Shown: piece by piece, positions 23,692-31,924 of the stretch
Layout: every line of letters begins with the position of its first letter
Position numbering within the stretch: position 1 is the stretch's first letter
Assembly: GCA_947505245.1 (NCBI GenBank)
Contig: CANNIZ010000050.1
Span: 1-34,555, forward strand
Source of the DNA: Pseudomonadota bacterium
GTDB lineage: Bacteria > Myxococcota_A > UBA796 > GCA-2862545
Reading direction: 5' to 3'
Length of the DNA stretch: 34,555 nucleotides
Notes under the pieces: generated by a model
The model's input: only the letters and a program-made list of their open reading frames with translations
The model's database searches: none
What the model was told of the DNA's origin: nothing
Translations under genes and position numbers: made by a program

Positions 23692-24180
23692 ATGCCGCGC
23701 GGAATCGTGCTGTTGTTGTTCGTTGGTGCGTGCGCGCCGTTCGAGCCCACCGCCGGCACCTGGCGGCTGTACGAGGTGAGCACGGTGTCCGACACCTGCC
23801 TGAAGTCGGATGGCGACTCCATCATCGACCCCGCCACGCCAGGCACCACCTTCACGCTCGTGAACACCGGCGAGGGCACGTTCACCACGGAATTGCCGCT
23901 CGATCAGGGCGGCTCGATCGTGAGCGAATGTACGCTCGACGAGCATGACGCGTACACCTGCCTGCCGAACGCGGAGTCGCTCGAGCTCGTCCCCGACGGC
24001 GTGATGACGATCACGCAGACCGACGGCGGCTCGTTTGACGGCCCCGACCTGCACCACGGCGGGAGCACGATCGACGTCACCTGCGCGGGCACCGGCTGCC
24101 CCGACCTGGAGGACGTGTTCGACGTCGCCCTGCCGTGCCGGGCGGTGCTCGCGGGAGAAGCAGAGCCCGTCAGCGAGTAG
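23692..24180 (+). CDS. Small lipoprotein of unknown function
   Basis: 162 residues. MPRGIVLLLFVGAC is a lipoprotein signal (lipobox VGAC, Cys14). The mature protein begins APFEPTAGTWRLYEVSTVSD and has acidic beta-rich sequence with three or four further Cys pairs (SDTCLKSD, SECTLDEHDAYTC, VTCAGTGC, LPC) that could form disulphides. The GTWRLYE opening resembles GTRWLYE in the protein at 16154, suggesting a lineage-specific family of small beta-barrel lipoproteins. CCGGAGG precedes the ATG. Its TAG stop abuts the stop of the convergent methyltransferase gene inside a 14-bp palindrome. Confidence 0.8.
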   Translation: MPRGIVLLLFVGACAPFEPTAGTWRLYEVSTVSDTCLKSDGDSIIDPATPGTTFTLVNTGEGTFTTELPLDQGGSIVSECTLDEHDAYTCLPNAESLELVPDGVMTITQTDGGSFDGPDLHHGGSTIDVTCAGTGCPDLEDVFDVALPCRAVLAGEAEPVSE

Positions 24181-24187
24181 CTACTCG
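24174..24187. other. 14-bp perfect palindrome carrying both stop codons of a convergent gene pair
   Basis: CGAGTAGCTACTCG reads identically on both strands. Its centre, TAGCTA, supplies TAG for the lipoprotein (24178-24180) and TAG for the minus-strand methyltransferase (24183-24181). It may act as a short bidirectional hairpin. Confidence 0.6.
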
Positions 24188-25005
24188 ACGACGGCGCCGC
24201 TGCGCCGCGAGCCACGCGCCGGCTTGTCGGGCGAGCCCATCGGCATGCCCATCTGCTTGCGGAACTCGAAGTACTCCGGCGTCCACTCGCCGATCGAGTC
24301 GCGGATCACCAGCTTTCCGGTGACGCGCGGCTCGAATGGGCCGTCCTCTTCGCGAGCGCACACCACGACCGACACGTGGAACGGCCCCAACGCGCGGAAC
24401 ACGAACTCCCAGCGCTCCACGATGACGAGCCCGAACTTGCCGGGGGCCGCGTCCGTACGCGGATCGGCGGCGGGCATCACGTACGCGAACCGCGACCCTG
24501 GACCCATGAACCGCCGCGCGGCCGCGCAATAGTCGTCGACCGAGCCGCGCAGCTCCATGCGCGCGTGTGCGCGCTGCGAGATCGGCGACAACACGCCTTT
24601 GTCGGGCGGGATGTACGGCGGTGAGCCCGTGACGAGCTCGAACTGCGAGCCCGCGGGGAGCACGTCGGGGTCGCGGATGTCGCCTTGCACGATCGTTACG
24701 CGCTCCTCGAGCTTGTTGTACGCGATCGTCTTTTTGGCCAGCGCGACGCTCACGTCCTGCGCTTCCAGGCCCACGAGCGTCGCCGCAGGGTCCGCCATGC
24801 GCCACAGGTTCGTGAGGCCGACGGAGCCGATGCCGCAGCCGAGATCGAGCAGCTTCGTCGCCTGGGGGCGCGCGAGCGAGGCGCGCCAGGACGTCGCGAG
24901 GTCGTCGGTCGAGAACCGATGTCCGCGTTTGAGCTGGTAGATCCTCCAGCTTCCCGCAAGGAGGTCGAGCGTGAGTTCTTCGCCATCGAGGATCGCTTCG
25001 TTCAT
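24181..25005 (-). CDS. TrmN6-like N6-adenine methyltransferase
   Basis: A 274-residue SAM-dependent methyltransferase. Residues 20-45 carry QLKRGHRFSTDDLATSW, the region that in TrmN6/YfiC-type enzymes precedes the SAM domain. Motif I is KLLDLGCGIGSVGL, followed by LVGLEAQDVSVALA, QGDIRDP and the catalytic motif GSPPYIPPDKG, an [NDS]-PP-Y motif typical of enzymes that methylate the exocyclic amine of adenine. Closest known role is m6A37 of tRNA-Val, but the long, positively charged C-terminal tail (KQMGMPMGSPDKPARGSRRS) and the Ser in the motif leave the substrate open. The ATG at 25005 matches the conserved start. Confidence 0.85.
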   Translation of the reverse strand: MNEAILDGEELTLDLLAGSWRIYQLKRGHRFSTDDLATSWRASLARPQATKLLDLGCGIGSVGLTNLWRMADPAATLVGLEAQDVSVALAKKTIAYNKLEERVTIVQGDIRDPDVLPAGSQFELVTGSPPYIPPDKGVLSPISQRAHARMELRGSVDDYCAAARRFMGPGSRFAYVMPAADPRTDAAPGKFGLVIVERWEFVFRALGPFHVSVVVCAREEDGPFEPRVTGKLVIRDSIGEWTPEYFEFRKQMGMPMGSPDKPARGSRRSGAVVE

Positions 25006-25084
25006 GTGGCCCCGTCTATCGCCGTTTGCGCGACGTGTAAGGACCCGAACCGCGCGCGCGTTGTCGGTCACGCCGGAGGGAGAC

Positions 25085-25687
25085 ATGCTCACGCGCCTCG
25101 CGAAGGCCGACGCCCTCGTCGACGCCACGCGGCCGATGTGGCAGGGGCTCGGGCAGCTCGGTGTCGTCGTGCTGGGCGTGCACCTCGCGGCCGACCGCCT
25201 CGACGACCTGTGCTACCAGGCGCTCCTCGCGCTGCCCATCCCCGTCGAGTCCCCGGAGGTGCTCGCGTGGTGGGGTGCCGCGCTCGCCCTCGTCGTCGAA
25301 TTCGTCGTCGTCGCCCGCGCGTTCGCGGCGCTCGCGCTCACGGAACATCGCCCCGAACGGACGCTGCGCGACTGGTGGGACGCGCGCTCGGTCGACGCCG
25401 CGGTGTTGCCGATGTTCTGGCTCGTGACGGGCCTCGCGGGCGCCTGGGTGGTGGGCATGGCCGCCGAAGACGCCGTGGCACCCTACGCGCCCGCCGCCGC
25501 CTGGCCGGTTGGCGCCGTTGTGGCCGCGCTCATCGCGTGGAGGCTCGCGCTCTCCGGGCTGATGCGCGTGGTCGCCGCGTTCGATCCCCCGAAGCGGCGC
25601 CTGAACGGCCTGTGGTGGGCCCCCGCGCTGATCACCGTCGCGACGCTCGCCGCCTGGCACGGCCTGCCGATCTGGGGCCTGCTGTGA
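25085..25687 (+). CDS. Polytopic membrane protein, function unknown
   Basis: 200 residues with a cytosolic start MLTRLAKADALVDATRPMW and about five hydrophobic spans: GLGQLGVVVLGVHLAA, WWGAALALVVEFVVVARAF, VLPMFWLVTGLAGAWVVGMA, VGAVVAALIAWRLALSGLM and APALITVATLAAWHG. I recognise no family. GGAGGGA six bases before the ATG fixes the start. Its TGA overlaps the GTG start of the M23 peptidase gene (GTGA), so the two are coupled; a role in placing or controlling the peptidase is plausible but only inferred. Confidence 0.7.
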   Translation: MLTRLAKADALVDATRPMWQGLGQLGVVVLGVHLAADRLDDLCYQALLALPIPVESPEVLAWWGAALALVVEFVVVARAFAALALTEHRPERTLRDWWDARSVDAAVLPMFWLVTGLAGAWVVGMAAEDAVAPYAPAAAWPVGAVVAALIAWRLALSGLMRVVAAFDPPKRRLNGLWWAPALITVATLAAWHGLPIWGLL

Positions 25688-26577
25688 AGGGCGTCGGCGA
25701 TCTGCTGCTCGTCGTGGTGGTCGTCGGCGCCACGTGGACCCGCACGCCCGTGGGCGGCCTGTTCGACCGCCTCGTGCACGCGGTGCGAGGCGGAGACGAC
25801 CTCCCCGCGCTGACGTCGTACTTCACGACGGCGGCCCCGCCGATCACGGCCGAGATCGTCGCGCACGCGCTCGATCTCGCGGCACCCGCGGGCGGGCCGT
25901 TCCCGGAGCCCTGGCGCACGGCGGCGGTCAGCGTGCTCGGCGCCGACGGGCTCTCCGGGCTCGACGCACGATACGCGGGCGACCCCGAGGCCGCGCTCGA
26001 GCTCGCGTCCGTCGGTGAAGACCTGCGCACACGCGCGATCGAACGGGCGCGCTCAGCGGGCGCGGAGCACCCGGACCGCTACGCGGAGCATCGCGCGTAC
26101 CTGCCTTCGGAGGCCGCTCGCGAAGGGGACCGCGTGGTGAGCGGCACCCTCGCGCTGGCTTCCGTGCTCACGCTGGAGTGGCCCGTGCGCGTGCCCCACC
26201 GCATCACGTCGCCGTTCGGCTGGCGCATCCACCCCATCACGCACGACCGCCGCAAACACGACGGCGTCGATCTTGGCGTGCCGATCGGGACGCAGGTGTA
26301 CGCGGCCCAGGCGGGCAAGGTCATCGCCGTCGGCACCAACGAGAAGGGCGGGAACTGGATCATCATGGACCACGGAAACGGCGTCCGGACGTCCTATTGC
26401 CACCTCTCGGAGTGGCAGGTGACGAAAGGCCAGGTGGTGCAACGCGGGGAGCCCATCGCCCTGTCGGGCAACACGGGGCGGTCGACCGGACCGCACCTGC
26501 ACTTCAACGTGAAGGTCTCGGGGACGCTGGTGGACCCGCTGCTGCTCCGCCGCGAACCCCCACCGACCCGCCTTTAA
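25684..26577 (+). CDS. M23 (LytM-type) metallopeptidase, cell-wall endopeptidase or activator
   Basis: 297 residues with an N-terminal signal or anchor (MKGVGDLLLVVVVVGATWT), a helical stalk to about residue 155, and a C-terminal M23 domain. Key features: RITSPFGWRIHPITHDRRKH, H-D-G-V-D-L-G (first zinc ligands in KHDGVDLGVPIGTQVYA), AGKVIAVGTN, YCHLSEW and the catalytic GPHLHFNVKVSGTLVDPLL. All zinc ligands (H, D, and HLH) are intact, so it is probably an active endopeptidase acting on peptidoglycan cross-bridges. The GTG start overlaps the upstream stop. The TAA stop shares the TTAA palindrome with the convergent gene. Confidence 0.92.
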   Translation: MKGVGDLLLVVVVVGATWTRTPVGGLFDRLVHAVRGGDDLPALTSYFTTAAPPITAEIVAHALDLAAPAGGPFPEPWRTAAVSVLGADGLSGLDARYAGDPEAALELASVGEDLRTRAIERARSAGAEHPDRYAEHRAYLPSEAAREGDRVVSGTLALASVLTLEWPVRVPHRITSPFGWRIHPITHDRRKHDGVDLGVPIGTQVYAAQAGKVIAVGTNEKGGNWIIMDHGNGVRTSYCHLSEWQVTKGQVVQRGEPIALSGNTGRSTGPHLHFNVKVSGTLVDPLLLRREPPPTRL

Positions 26578-26581
26578 GGCG
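26569..26581. other. Inverted repeat holding the interlocked stops of two convergent genes
   Basis: CGCCTT and AAGGCG flank one T; the inner TTAA (26574-26577) provides TAA on both strands, for the M23 peptidase and for the small lipoprotein. It could form a very short bidirectional hairpin. Confidence 0.5.
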
Positions 26582-26783
26582 TGATCGCGGGCGCGTCCGT
26601 GTCCTTCGCAACGTCTGGCCCCCCTTCGACAGGCGGGGCCGCCTCGGGCGCAGGCGTCGCGGGAGGCGGAACCACCGGAGCGACCACCGGGCGAGGCGCG
26701 ACGGGCCACTCCGGCGGGGGGTGCGGGGCATCGAGTGGGCCGCCGCCACCACAGGCGACCAGGAAAGCGACCAGCCCGATCAC
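26574..26783 (-). CDS. Small Pro-rich lipoprotein
   Basis: 69 residues starting with GTG: MIGLVAFLVACGGGGPLDAP, a lipoprotein signal with lipobox LVAC (Cys11), then a tail of about 55 residues made almost wholly of Pro, Ala, Val and Glu. Such tails are extended spacers; no domain is visible. The GTG overlaps the TGA of the upstream PP2C gene (GTGA), so it is translated with it, and the 3' end interlocks with the M23 peptidase stop. A role as a small surface anchor is possible. Confidence 0.7.
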   Translation of the reverse strand: MIGLVAFLVACGGGGPLDAPHPPPEWPVAPRPVVAPVVPPPATPAPEAAPPVEGGPDVAKDTDAPAITP

Positions 26784-28270
26784 GGGACCGTCATGATGAC
26801 GAGGCTGACGTTGTCCTTGCCGCCGCCATGGTGCGCCGCGCGCACGAGCTCACGCGCCGCGATGCGGGGATCCGGGTACTGCACCATGATCGCCTCGATG
26901 TCGCGGTCTTCGACTTCGCCCCACAGGCCGTCCGTGCACATCAGGAACCGGTCGCCCGGGAGCGCGTCTACGCGGAAGATGTCGATGTCCACGTCGCGCT
27001 CGGTGCCGACCGTGCGCAGCAGGATGTTCGAGTGCGGATGGTTGCGGGCCTCTTCCGCCGTGATGCGGCCCTTCTCGACCATCTTGGCGACGAGCGAGTG
27101 ATCCTTGCTCACCTGGATGAGCTTGTTGTCGCGCACCATGTAGCAGCGACTGTCGCCGACGTTCGCGACGAACGCTGTTCTGCCTTCGAACAGGAGCGTA
27201 CAGACGAGCGTTGTGCCCATGTCCGTGCCCTTCTCTTCGGCGTGCTCTTTGATGGCGTTGTTCGCGGTCTGGAACGCGTTGTCCAGGGCGGCTTCCACCT
27301 GTTCGATGCCCGCGACGTTCTCTTCGTTGGCGCGCGCGACCCGGCAGATCGTCTGCACCGCGATCATCGACGCGACCTCGCCCGAGTCGTGACCACCCAT
27401 GCCGTCCGCGACGACGAACAGCTGGGCGCGCTCGGAGAGCTTCTTCCAGCCCCAGTTGTCTTCGTTGCCCTGGCGGGTGAGCCCGACGTCGCTCATGGCG
27501 CCGCGCAAAGGACGATAGACCGCGGCGGCCGCCGTCTCATAGCGCTGCTCCGCGGCCCGCCCGAACTGGGACGGCGCCTCGAACGAGCCGTTCTCGGCCG
27601 TCTCCATGAACTCCGCGAGCACGTCCGAATCGACGTCACAGTAGCGGCGCAACAGCTCGCCGACGCTCACCATCTCGGCGCCTCGCAGCCCGTTCGTGAC
27701 GGCCACATCGCCGGCGTCGACCACGTCCATGTCGAACAGGCGGATGGTGTTGTCAGGCGAGATCAACAAATTTGCGCGCGTGAGGGCGCGAAGACGGACG
27801 CCATTCACGTGAAGGAACGCCAACGTTCCGGCGATGCGCTGGGCGACGTCGAGGATCCGCTGGTTGGGCAGCGGGCTCGCTTCGTCGATCATGAGGCCTT
27901 CGCCATTGTAGGCGACGATCGAGAGCAACTGCTCGGCCTGCCGGAACACGTCCAACGGGGACGCGAGGCCAGGATGCGAAAGCCCCTTGGCGAAGTACGC
28001 CTCGTACGCCTCGAACAACGCCGATTCCCAGCGAGCCGACATCAGGAAGCGGCGATCTTTGAACGCGGCGCCGCAGGAACGGCACGCCTTCTCGGACCGG
28101 GGCGTGCCGATCTCTCCGCACTCCCAGCACTTGCGCATGGGCTTGTCCGGACGGGCATCCGTCACGAGGTAGAACATCCGACCTTCGGCGAGCCTGACGA
28201 GGCCCTCGACGGTGTAATGCTCTCCAACGGGGGTCCCGGGCGGGAAATGGGAGGGGCGCGACTCCGACAT
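26780..28270 (-). CDS. Pseudokinase-PP2C phosphatase fusion with an inserted zinc ribbon
   Basis: 496 residues in one chain. Residues 16-260 look like a protein kinase domain that has lost catalysis: GEHYTVEGLVRLAEGRMFYLV at the G-loop region; no HRD (RLRALTRANLLI stands in its place); and LFDMDVVD where DFG is expected. Within its N-lobe sits CWEC...CRSC (Cys 48, 51, 63, 66), a zinc ribbon. Residues 260-496 are a complete PP2C serine/threonine phosphatase: TRQGNEDNWG, VVADGMGGHDSGEVA, NVGDSRCYMVRDN, CTDGLWGEVEDRDI and GGGKDNVSLV, with the metal-binding Asp residues present. It probably dephosphorylates targets of Hanks-type kinases, the pseudokinase acting as sensor or scaffold. The ATG at 28270 has AAAGGA seven bases upstream and a promoter nearby. 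Confidence 0.9.
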   Translation of the reverse strand: MSESRPSHFPPGTPVGEHYTVEGLVRLAEGRMFYLVTDARPDKPMRKCWECGEIGTPRSEKACRSCGAAFKDRRFLMSARWESALFEAYEAYFAKGLSHPGLASPLDVFRQAEQLLSIVAYNGEGLMIDEASPLPNQRILDVAQRIAGTLAFLHVNGVRLRALTRANLLISPDNTIRLFDMDVVDAGDVAVTNGLRGAEMVSVGELLRRYCDVDSDVLAEFMETAENGSFEAPSQFGRAAEQRYETAAAAVYRPLRGAMSDVGLTRQGNEDNWGWKKLSERAQLFVVADGMGGHDSGEVASMIAVQTICRVARANEENVAGIEQVEAALDNAFQTANNAIKEHAEEKGTDMGTTLVCTLLFEGRTAFVANVGDSRCYMVRDNKLIQVSKDHSLVAKMVEKGRITAEEARNHPHSNILLRTVGTERDVDIDIFRVDALPGDRFLMCTDGLWGEVEDRDIEAIMVQYPDPRIAARELVRAAHHGGGKDNVSLVIMTVP

Positions 28271-28299
28271 CGTTCCTTTGACCGCGTGTGTGCCGTGAA

Positions 28300-28329
28300 T
28301 GTATCGCGCAAGGGGCCACCTCCCGTCAA
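28300..28329 (-). promoter_or_regulatory. Candidate promoter for the pseudokinase-PP2C gene
   Basis: On the minus strand, TTGACG (28329-28324), 18 bases, then GATACA (28305-28300). Transcription would begin near 28293, about 23 bases before the ATG at 28270. It lies in the 128-base gap after the SGNH gene. Confidence 0.5.
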
Positions 28330-28398
28330 CTGGTGAGGCGTTTTTCTCGATCACATTGACGCAGGCGCGCCGTCGCCGCCCAGTCCACCGACGTCGGA

Positions 28399-29406
28399 CT
28401 AGCGCGAGTCCAAAAGGTCCACGAGCGCACGCGTGTAGTGCGCCCGACCCGAATCGTTGGGGTGATTCCAGTCGGCGTAGTCGTCGCGTCCGGCGCCGGG
28501 CAGGTGGACCGTCGGCGCGTTCAGACCATCGATCGCCGCGTTGAATCTCGCTACTTCCGCGTCCGACACGAAGTGGCGGCCATAGTCGGGGTGGTGCGGG
28601 ACGACGAGGAGCGACGGAGACGCTCCCAGGGCGCGCACGTCGTCGATCCAGCCGAACAGCGCCGACCAGTTCTCCTGCCCAGGATCGAGCACGAGGTCGC
28701 CGTCCTTCAAAACGCGGCGTTGCAACAGGTCCGGCGGCAGCAACGTCTGCGTCAATCCGCGTGTGAACGGCTGATAGAACACGTTGTCACGGCGTTTCGC
28801 AGGACGATCTTCCAACCGCGCCGCGATCCGTTCGACGAAGCCCCGCGCGAAGTCGTCGCGGTAGCGGTGAAATGCGCGCGGAGGAGCCATGGCGAGCGTC
28901 AGATCGACGCGGTCTCGCAGCGTCAGGCCCGGCAACGCCCACACGTCGTGAGGGTCGAGCAGGAACCGCGCGGGACCGTCCAGATCGTCGGCCTCGTGGA
29001 GCCAGCCGCGGGTGAAATTGTCCTCGGCGACGCTGGTGATCACCGAGTCCCCTGCGCGGATCGGCAGGTGGCGCAGCAACGCACGCGTGAAAAGCGGGGT
29101 ACCACGGTTGAAGGCGAACTTTTCGACGTCCACGTCGACGCCACGCCGGTTCAAGGCGTCCTCCGCGACGGCGGCATCAAACGCCTCGCGCACGACGCTC
29201 GATCCGACGAGCCACACGACGGGCCGCGCGCCGCGTGTCACGGCGTCGGCGTCCCGCACGACGAACTCGTATTCGTCGCGCATGCCGAGCCGCACGAGCG
29301 ACGCGTCCGGTCGCACGACGAGCCCGCAGGCCACGTACGAAGCGACCGCGACGCCAAAGGCCGCGAGCGAGAGGCGGACGGCAGAGCGGGGCTCGTCGGG
29401 CATCAT
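28399..29406 (-). CDS. SGNH/GDSL-like hydrolase, probable partner of the AlgI-type acyltransferase
   Basis: 335 residues. One N-terminal span (LSLAAFGVAVASYVACGLVV) would anchor the rest outside the membrane. The nucleophile block is VVWLVGSSVVREAF, in the place of the usual GDS/GSS motif, and the C-terminal Asp/His block is DYADWNHPNDSGRAHYT. Such proteins (DltD, AlgJ/AlgX, PatB and similar) accept acyl groups delivered by an MBOAT protein and place them on extracellular polymers or peptidoglycan. The MBOAT gene is 13 bases upstream. GGTGAGG precedes two ATGs (29406 and 29403). The acceptor polymer is unknown. Confidence 0.8.
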   Translation of the reverse strand: MMPDEPRSAVRLSLAAFGVAVASYVACGLVVRPDASLVRLGMRDEYEFVVRDADAVTRGARPVVWLVGSSVVREAFDAAVAEDALNRRGVDVDVEKFAFNRGTPLFTRALLRHLPIRAGDSVITSVAEDNFTRGWLHEADDLDGPARFLLDPHDVWALPGLTLRDRVDLTLAMAPPRAFHRYRDDFARGFVERIAARLEDRPAKRRDNVFYQPFTRGLTQTLLPPDLLQRRVLKDGDLVLDPGQENWSALFGWIDDVRALGASPSLLVVPHHPDYGRHFVSDAEVARFNAAIDGLNAPTVHLPGAGRDDYADWNHPNDSGRAHYTRALVDLLDSR

Positions 29407-29419
29407 CCTCACCGTACCG

Positions 29420-30799
29420 TTAGAACTGGAAGTAGATGAATCGCCGCGTTCCGGACGTGCCGAGCAGGAGCACGAACACCAGCATGCCCCACGACAACAC
29501 GCCCCAGACCAGCGGGTCGTCCACGATCCGCTTGCGGACGTTCCAATGCCGTTCGGCCTCGTGGACGACGGCGGTGAGAGCGAGGCAGCCGAGGCCAAGC
29601 CCGTAGCCCACGGGCAGCACGCCTTCTGTGCGCCCTCCGACCATCGCGAGCACATAGCTGAACGCCACCTCGAACGAGTCCGATCGGAAGAACACGTTGA
29701 TCGCGCTGATCATCAGCGTCGTTACCGCGCAGCACACGTAGAACCACGCCCAGCGCGTCACCGCGTGGCCGCCGAACCAGCGCCGCGGCACGGCGAGCGC
29801 CGGCTCGAGCACCGCGTGGCCCACCATCGAGAGGCCGTTCAGCAGCCCCCACACCACGAACGTGGCCGAGGCGCCGTGCCAGAGCCCCGACAGGAACATC
29901 ACGATCATCACGTTCCGCTGCGTATTCCAGAAGCCGTCTCGTCCGCCGCCGAGCGGGATGTACACGAAGTCGCGGAAGAAGCTGCCCATGCTGATGTGCC
30001 AACGCCGCCAACGCTCGGGGATCGACGGCACGACGAACGGCAGATCGAAGTTGGGCCGGATGTCGTAGCCGAGCAGGCGGGCCGTCCCGAGCGCGATGTC
30101 CGAGTACGCCGAGAAGTCGAGGTAGATGTTCGTCGTGAACAACAGCACGCCGACCCACGCGACGAGCGCGTCTTTCACGGGCTCGTGGAACCTCGGCGCG
30201 ATCAGGTCCGCGAGCCGGTCTGCGAACACGACCTTCTTCACAAACCCGAGGAGCACGAGAAACACGCCGTCCCGCACGCGCTCACGCGTGAGCACGCTCC
30301 CCGCGTGGTACTGGGGCAGCAGCCACCAGGCGCGCTCGACAGGCCCCGCGACGAGCTGCGGGAAGAACATCACGTACAGCGCGTGGTACAGCAGCGAAGG
30401 CTCGGCTGTGAGCTTCCCGCGCCGCACGTCGAGGGCGTATGACGCGCAGTGGAACGTGTAGAAGCTGATCCCGATCGGCAGCCACGGCGTGGTGTGCAGC
30501 GCCGCGAGGTCGACCGAACCTGCCCATTCCACCGACGAGATCGCGAAGTTCCAATACTTGAACCACGCGAGCGCCCCGAGCGAGCCGACGAGCGACGCGG
30601 CCGTCCAACCGCGCAGGGCGCAGAACCACGTCCAGACGATCGTGGCGCTGACGAGCGGCACGGCCCACGGGTCGCCCCAGGCGTAGAACGCGAAGCTCGC
30701 GGCGAGCAGGAACGCTGGCCGCAGGCGCGCGGGAACGGCGTAGAACGTCGGGATGACGACCAACGCGAACACGGCGAACACGCGCGAGGTGAACAGCAC
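29420..30799 (-). CDS. MBOAT-family membrane O-acyltransferase (AlgI-like)
   Basis: A 459-residue protein with a dozen or so hydrophobic spans that moves acyl groups across the membrane to modify an extracellular polymer. Family landmarks: GISFYTFHCASYALDV, FFPQLVAGPVERA, IYLDFSAYSDIALGTARLLG, ERWRRWHISMGSFFRDFVYI, PLGGGR and FLSGLWHGASATFVVWG with the conserved catalytic His. These place it with AlgI/PatA/DltB. It starts with GTG at 30799 (SD weak), nine bases after the cysteine dioxygenase stop. Together with the SGNH gene it forms the usual two-gene acylation module, here under an ECF sigma factor operon. Confidence 0.93.
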   Translation of the reverse strand: MLFTSRVFAVFALVVIPTFYAVPARLRPAFLLAASFAFYAWGDPWAVPLVSATIVWTWFCALRGWTAASLVGSLGALAWFKYWNFAISSVEWAGSVDLAALHTTPWLPIGISFYTFHCASYALDVRRGKLTAEPSLLYHALYVMFFPQLVAGPVERAWWLLPQYHAGSVLTRERVRDGVFLVLLGFVKKVVFADRLADLIAPRFHEPVKDALVAWVGVLLFTTNIYLDFSAYSDIALGTARLLGYDIRPNFDLPFVVPSIPERWRRWHISMGSFFRDFVYIPLGGGRDGFWNTQRNVMIVMFLSGLWHGASATFVVWGLLNGLSMVGHAVLEPALAVPRRWFGGHAVTRWAWFYVCCAVTTLMISAINVFFRSDSFEVAFSYVLAMVGGRTEGVLPVGYGLGLGCLALTAVVHEAERHWNVRKRIVDDPLVWGVLSWGMLVFVLLLGTSGTRRFIYFQF

Positions 30800-30808
30800 G
30801 CGGGAACT

Positions 30809-31357
30809 CTACTTCGTCGGGCGGACGAACCCATCGATCGCGCGGATCACCTGCCGTGGATCGTCCGGCACCCACGCGCCGCAGCCGCCGTCGACCACGA
30901 GCGTCCGCCGCCCCGCGACGTCATAGACGACCATTTCCGAGATCCCGGGAAGGTACGCGTGCAGCGTGATCAGCGGCTCGGCGGGATCGAGATCCTGCAT
31001 CGCATGAACGAGATCGGGTTCAGCGACGAGCACGTCGCCTGGCCCGTGTTCACGCTCGCCGACGAGGACGAGCGCGTCACCAGTTGGCTGGTACACGCGA
31101 TGCATGCAACGCCCCGCGACGATGCGCACCGCGCCCTCGGCGCCCCCGTGATCATGCGGTGCACAGGCCGCGCCCGGGCTCCAGGTCGCGAGCATGACCT
31201 CGAGGCCAGGGTCGTTCACCAGGACGCCGCGGCCATACGGGTGGCGAGGGTCCTCCACGAGCAGCCCGCGAACGTCGTCGCGCCCGATCGCGAGGTCGCG
31301 CAGCCAGGGCGCGAGGCGCGAGGCCTCCCGTGGAGCCGATCGCAGGCGTTCGATCAC
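30809..31357 (-). CDS. Cysteine dioxygenase-like cupin
   Basis: 182 residues of the type I cysteine dioxygenase family, non-haem iron enzymes that oxidise cysteine (or a related thiol such as mercaptopropionate) to the sulfinic acid. The cupin metal ligands are in CAPHDHGGAEG (His 68 and 70) and LVHAMQD (His 118). The segment SPGAACAPHDH and HAYLPGISEMVVYD are typical. The GTG start overlaps the stop of the upstream lipoprotein (GTGA). Substrate cannot be fixed from sequence. Its presence between an ECF-controlled lipoprotein and an acyltransferase is unusual; thiol sensing or sulfur stress is one possible link. Confidence 0.88.
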   Translation of the reverse strand: MIERLRSAPREASRLAPWLRDLAIGRDDVRGLLVEDPRHPYGRGVLVNDPGLEVMLATWSPGAACAPHDHGGAEGAVRIVAGRCMHRVYQPTGDALVLVGEREHGPGDVLVAEPDLVHAMQDLDPAEPLITLHAYLPGISEMVVYDVAGRRTLVVDGGCGAWVPDDPRQVIRAIDGFVRPTK

Positions 31358-31890
31358 GGCAAGTAGCTGACCGTCACCGACACCGAGGTCTTGCCTGCGG
31401 CGGAGCCGTCGGGCGTGGCGCTCACCATCAGCGCGGTCTTGCCGTCCGCAGACGTCCACGAGCCGCCGAACATGGTCGCGTCGTTCATCATGAACCCGCG
31501 AACCCAGCCGCTGCTCTCGAGCGCGGTGTACTTGTCGGCCACCTGCTGCATCGAGTCCGAAACCTGCCACACCGCGGTCACGTCGTTCTTCCCGGCCACC
31601 GCGCCGGGCACGTCAGCCGCGAACTGGGGCGTCCCAAAGTCGGGGACGCCCGCCGGCCAGGACGCGGGTAGCTTGGCCCCTTCGCCCGCCGCGAACGTAC
31701 CGCCGTCCTTGCCCGTCATCACGACGCCTCCGTCGGTGATCTGCAGGTCCTTCAAGTCCCCCGACGACTTCAACACCCGCTCGGTAATCTCGTTTCCGAC
31801 GGCGTCCTCGACCCGGTCGGGCACCACGTCACCGCCCCCGCACGCCAGCGAAGCCAGGACGACCGCCACCACCACCCATTCCGTGCGCAT
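31354..31890 (-). CDS. Lipoprotein of unknown function in the ECF operon
   Basis: 178 residues. MRTEWVVVAVVLASLAC is a lipoprotein signal (lipobox SLAC, Cys17). The rest contains GDLKDLQITDGGVVMTGKDG, LPASWPAGVPDFGTPQFA and a C-terminal beta-rich part GGSWTSADGKTALMVSATPD, reminiscent of small periplasmic domains whose N-terminal part resembles DUF-type lipoproteins found with anti-sigma factors. I cannot name it. GGAGG precedes the ATG. It is 34 bases downstream of the anti-sigma gene and overlaps the dioxygenase start. Confidence 0.8.
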   Translation of the reverse strand: MRTEWVVVAVVLASLACGGGDVVPDRVEDAVGNEITERVLKSSGDLKDLQITDGGVVMTGKDGGTFAAGEGAKLPASWPAGVPDFGTPQFAADVPGAVAGKNDVTAVWQVSDSMQQVADKYTALESSGWVRGFMMNDATMFGGSWTSADGKTALMVSATPDGSAAGKTSVSVTVSYLP

Positions 31891-31924
31891 TCGGGCCTCC
31901 CTCCGCACCCGATAACCTGGGGAC

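Noticed and set aside
24685..25683. An extended upstream part of the M23 peptidase frame
   Set aside because: The part before 25684 overlaps the methyltransferase and membrane protein genes in a shadow frame; the GTG at 25684 with a GTGA overlap is the natural start.
26735..28336. A 533-codon plus-strand frame opposite the PP2C fusion
   Set aside because: Arg/Val/Asp-rich shadow without domain; the minus-strand gene has clear PP2C motifs.
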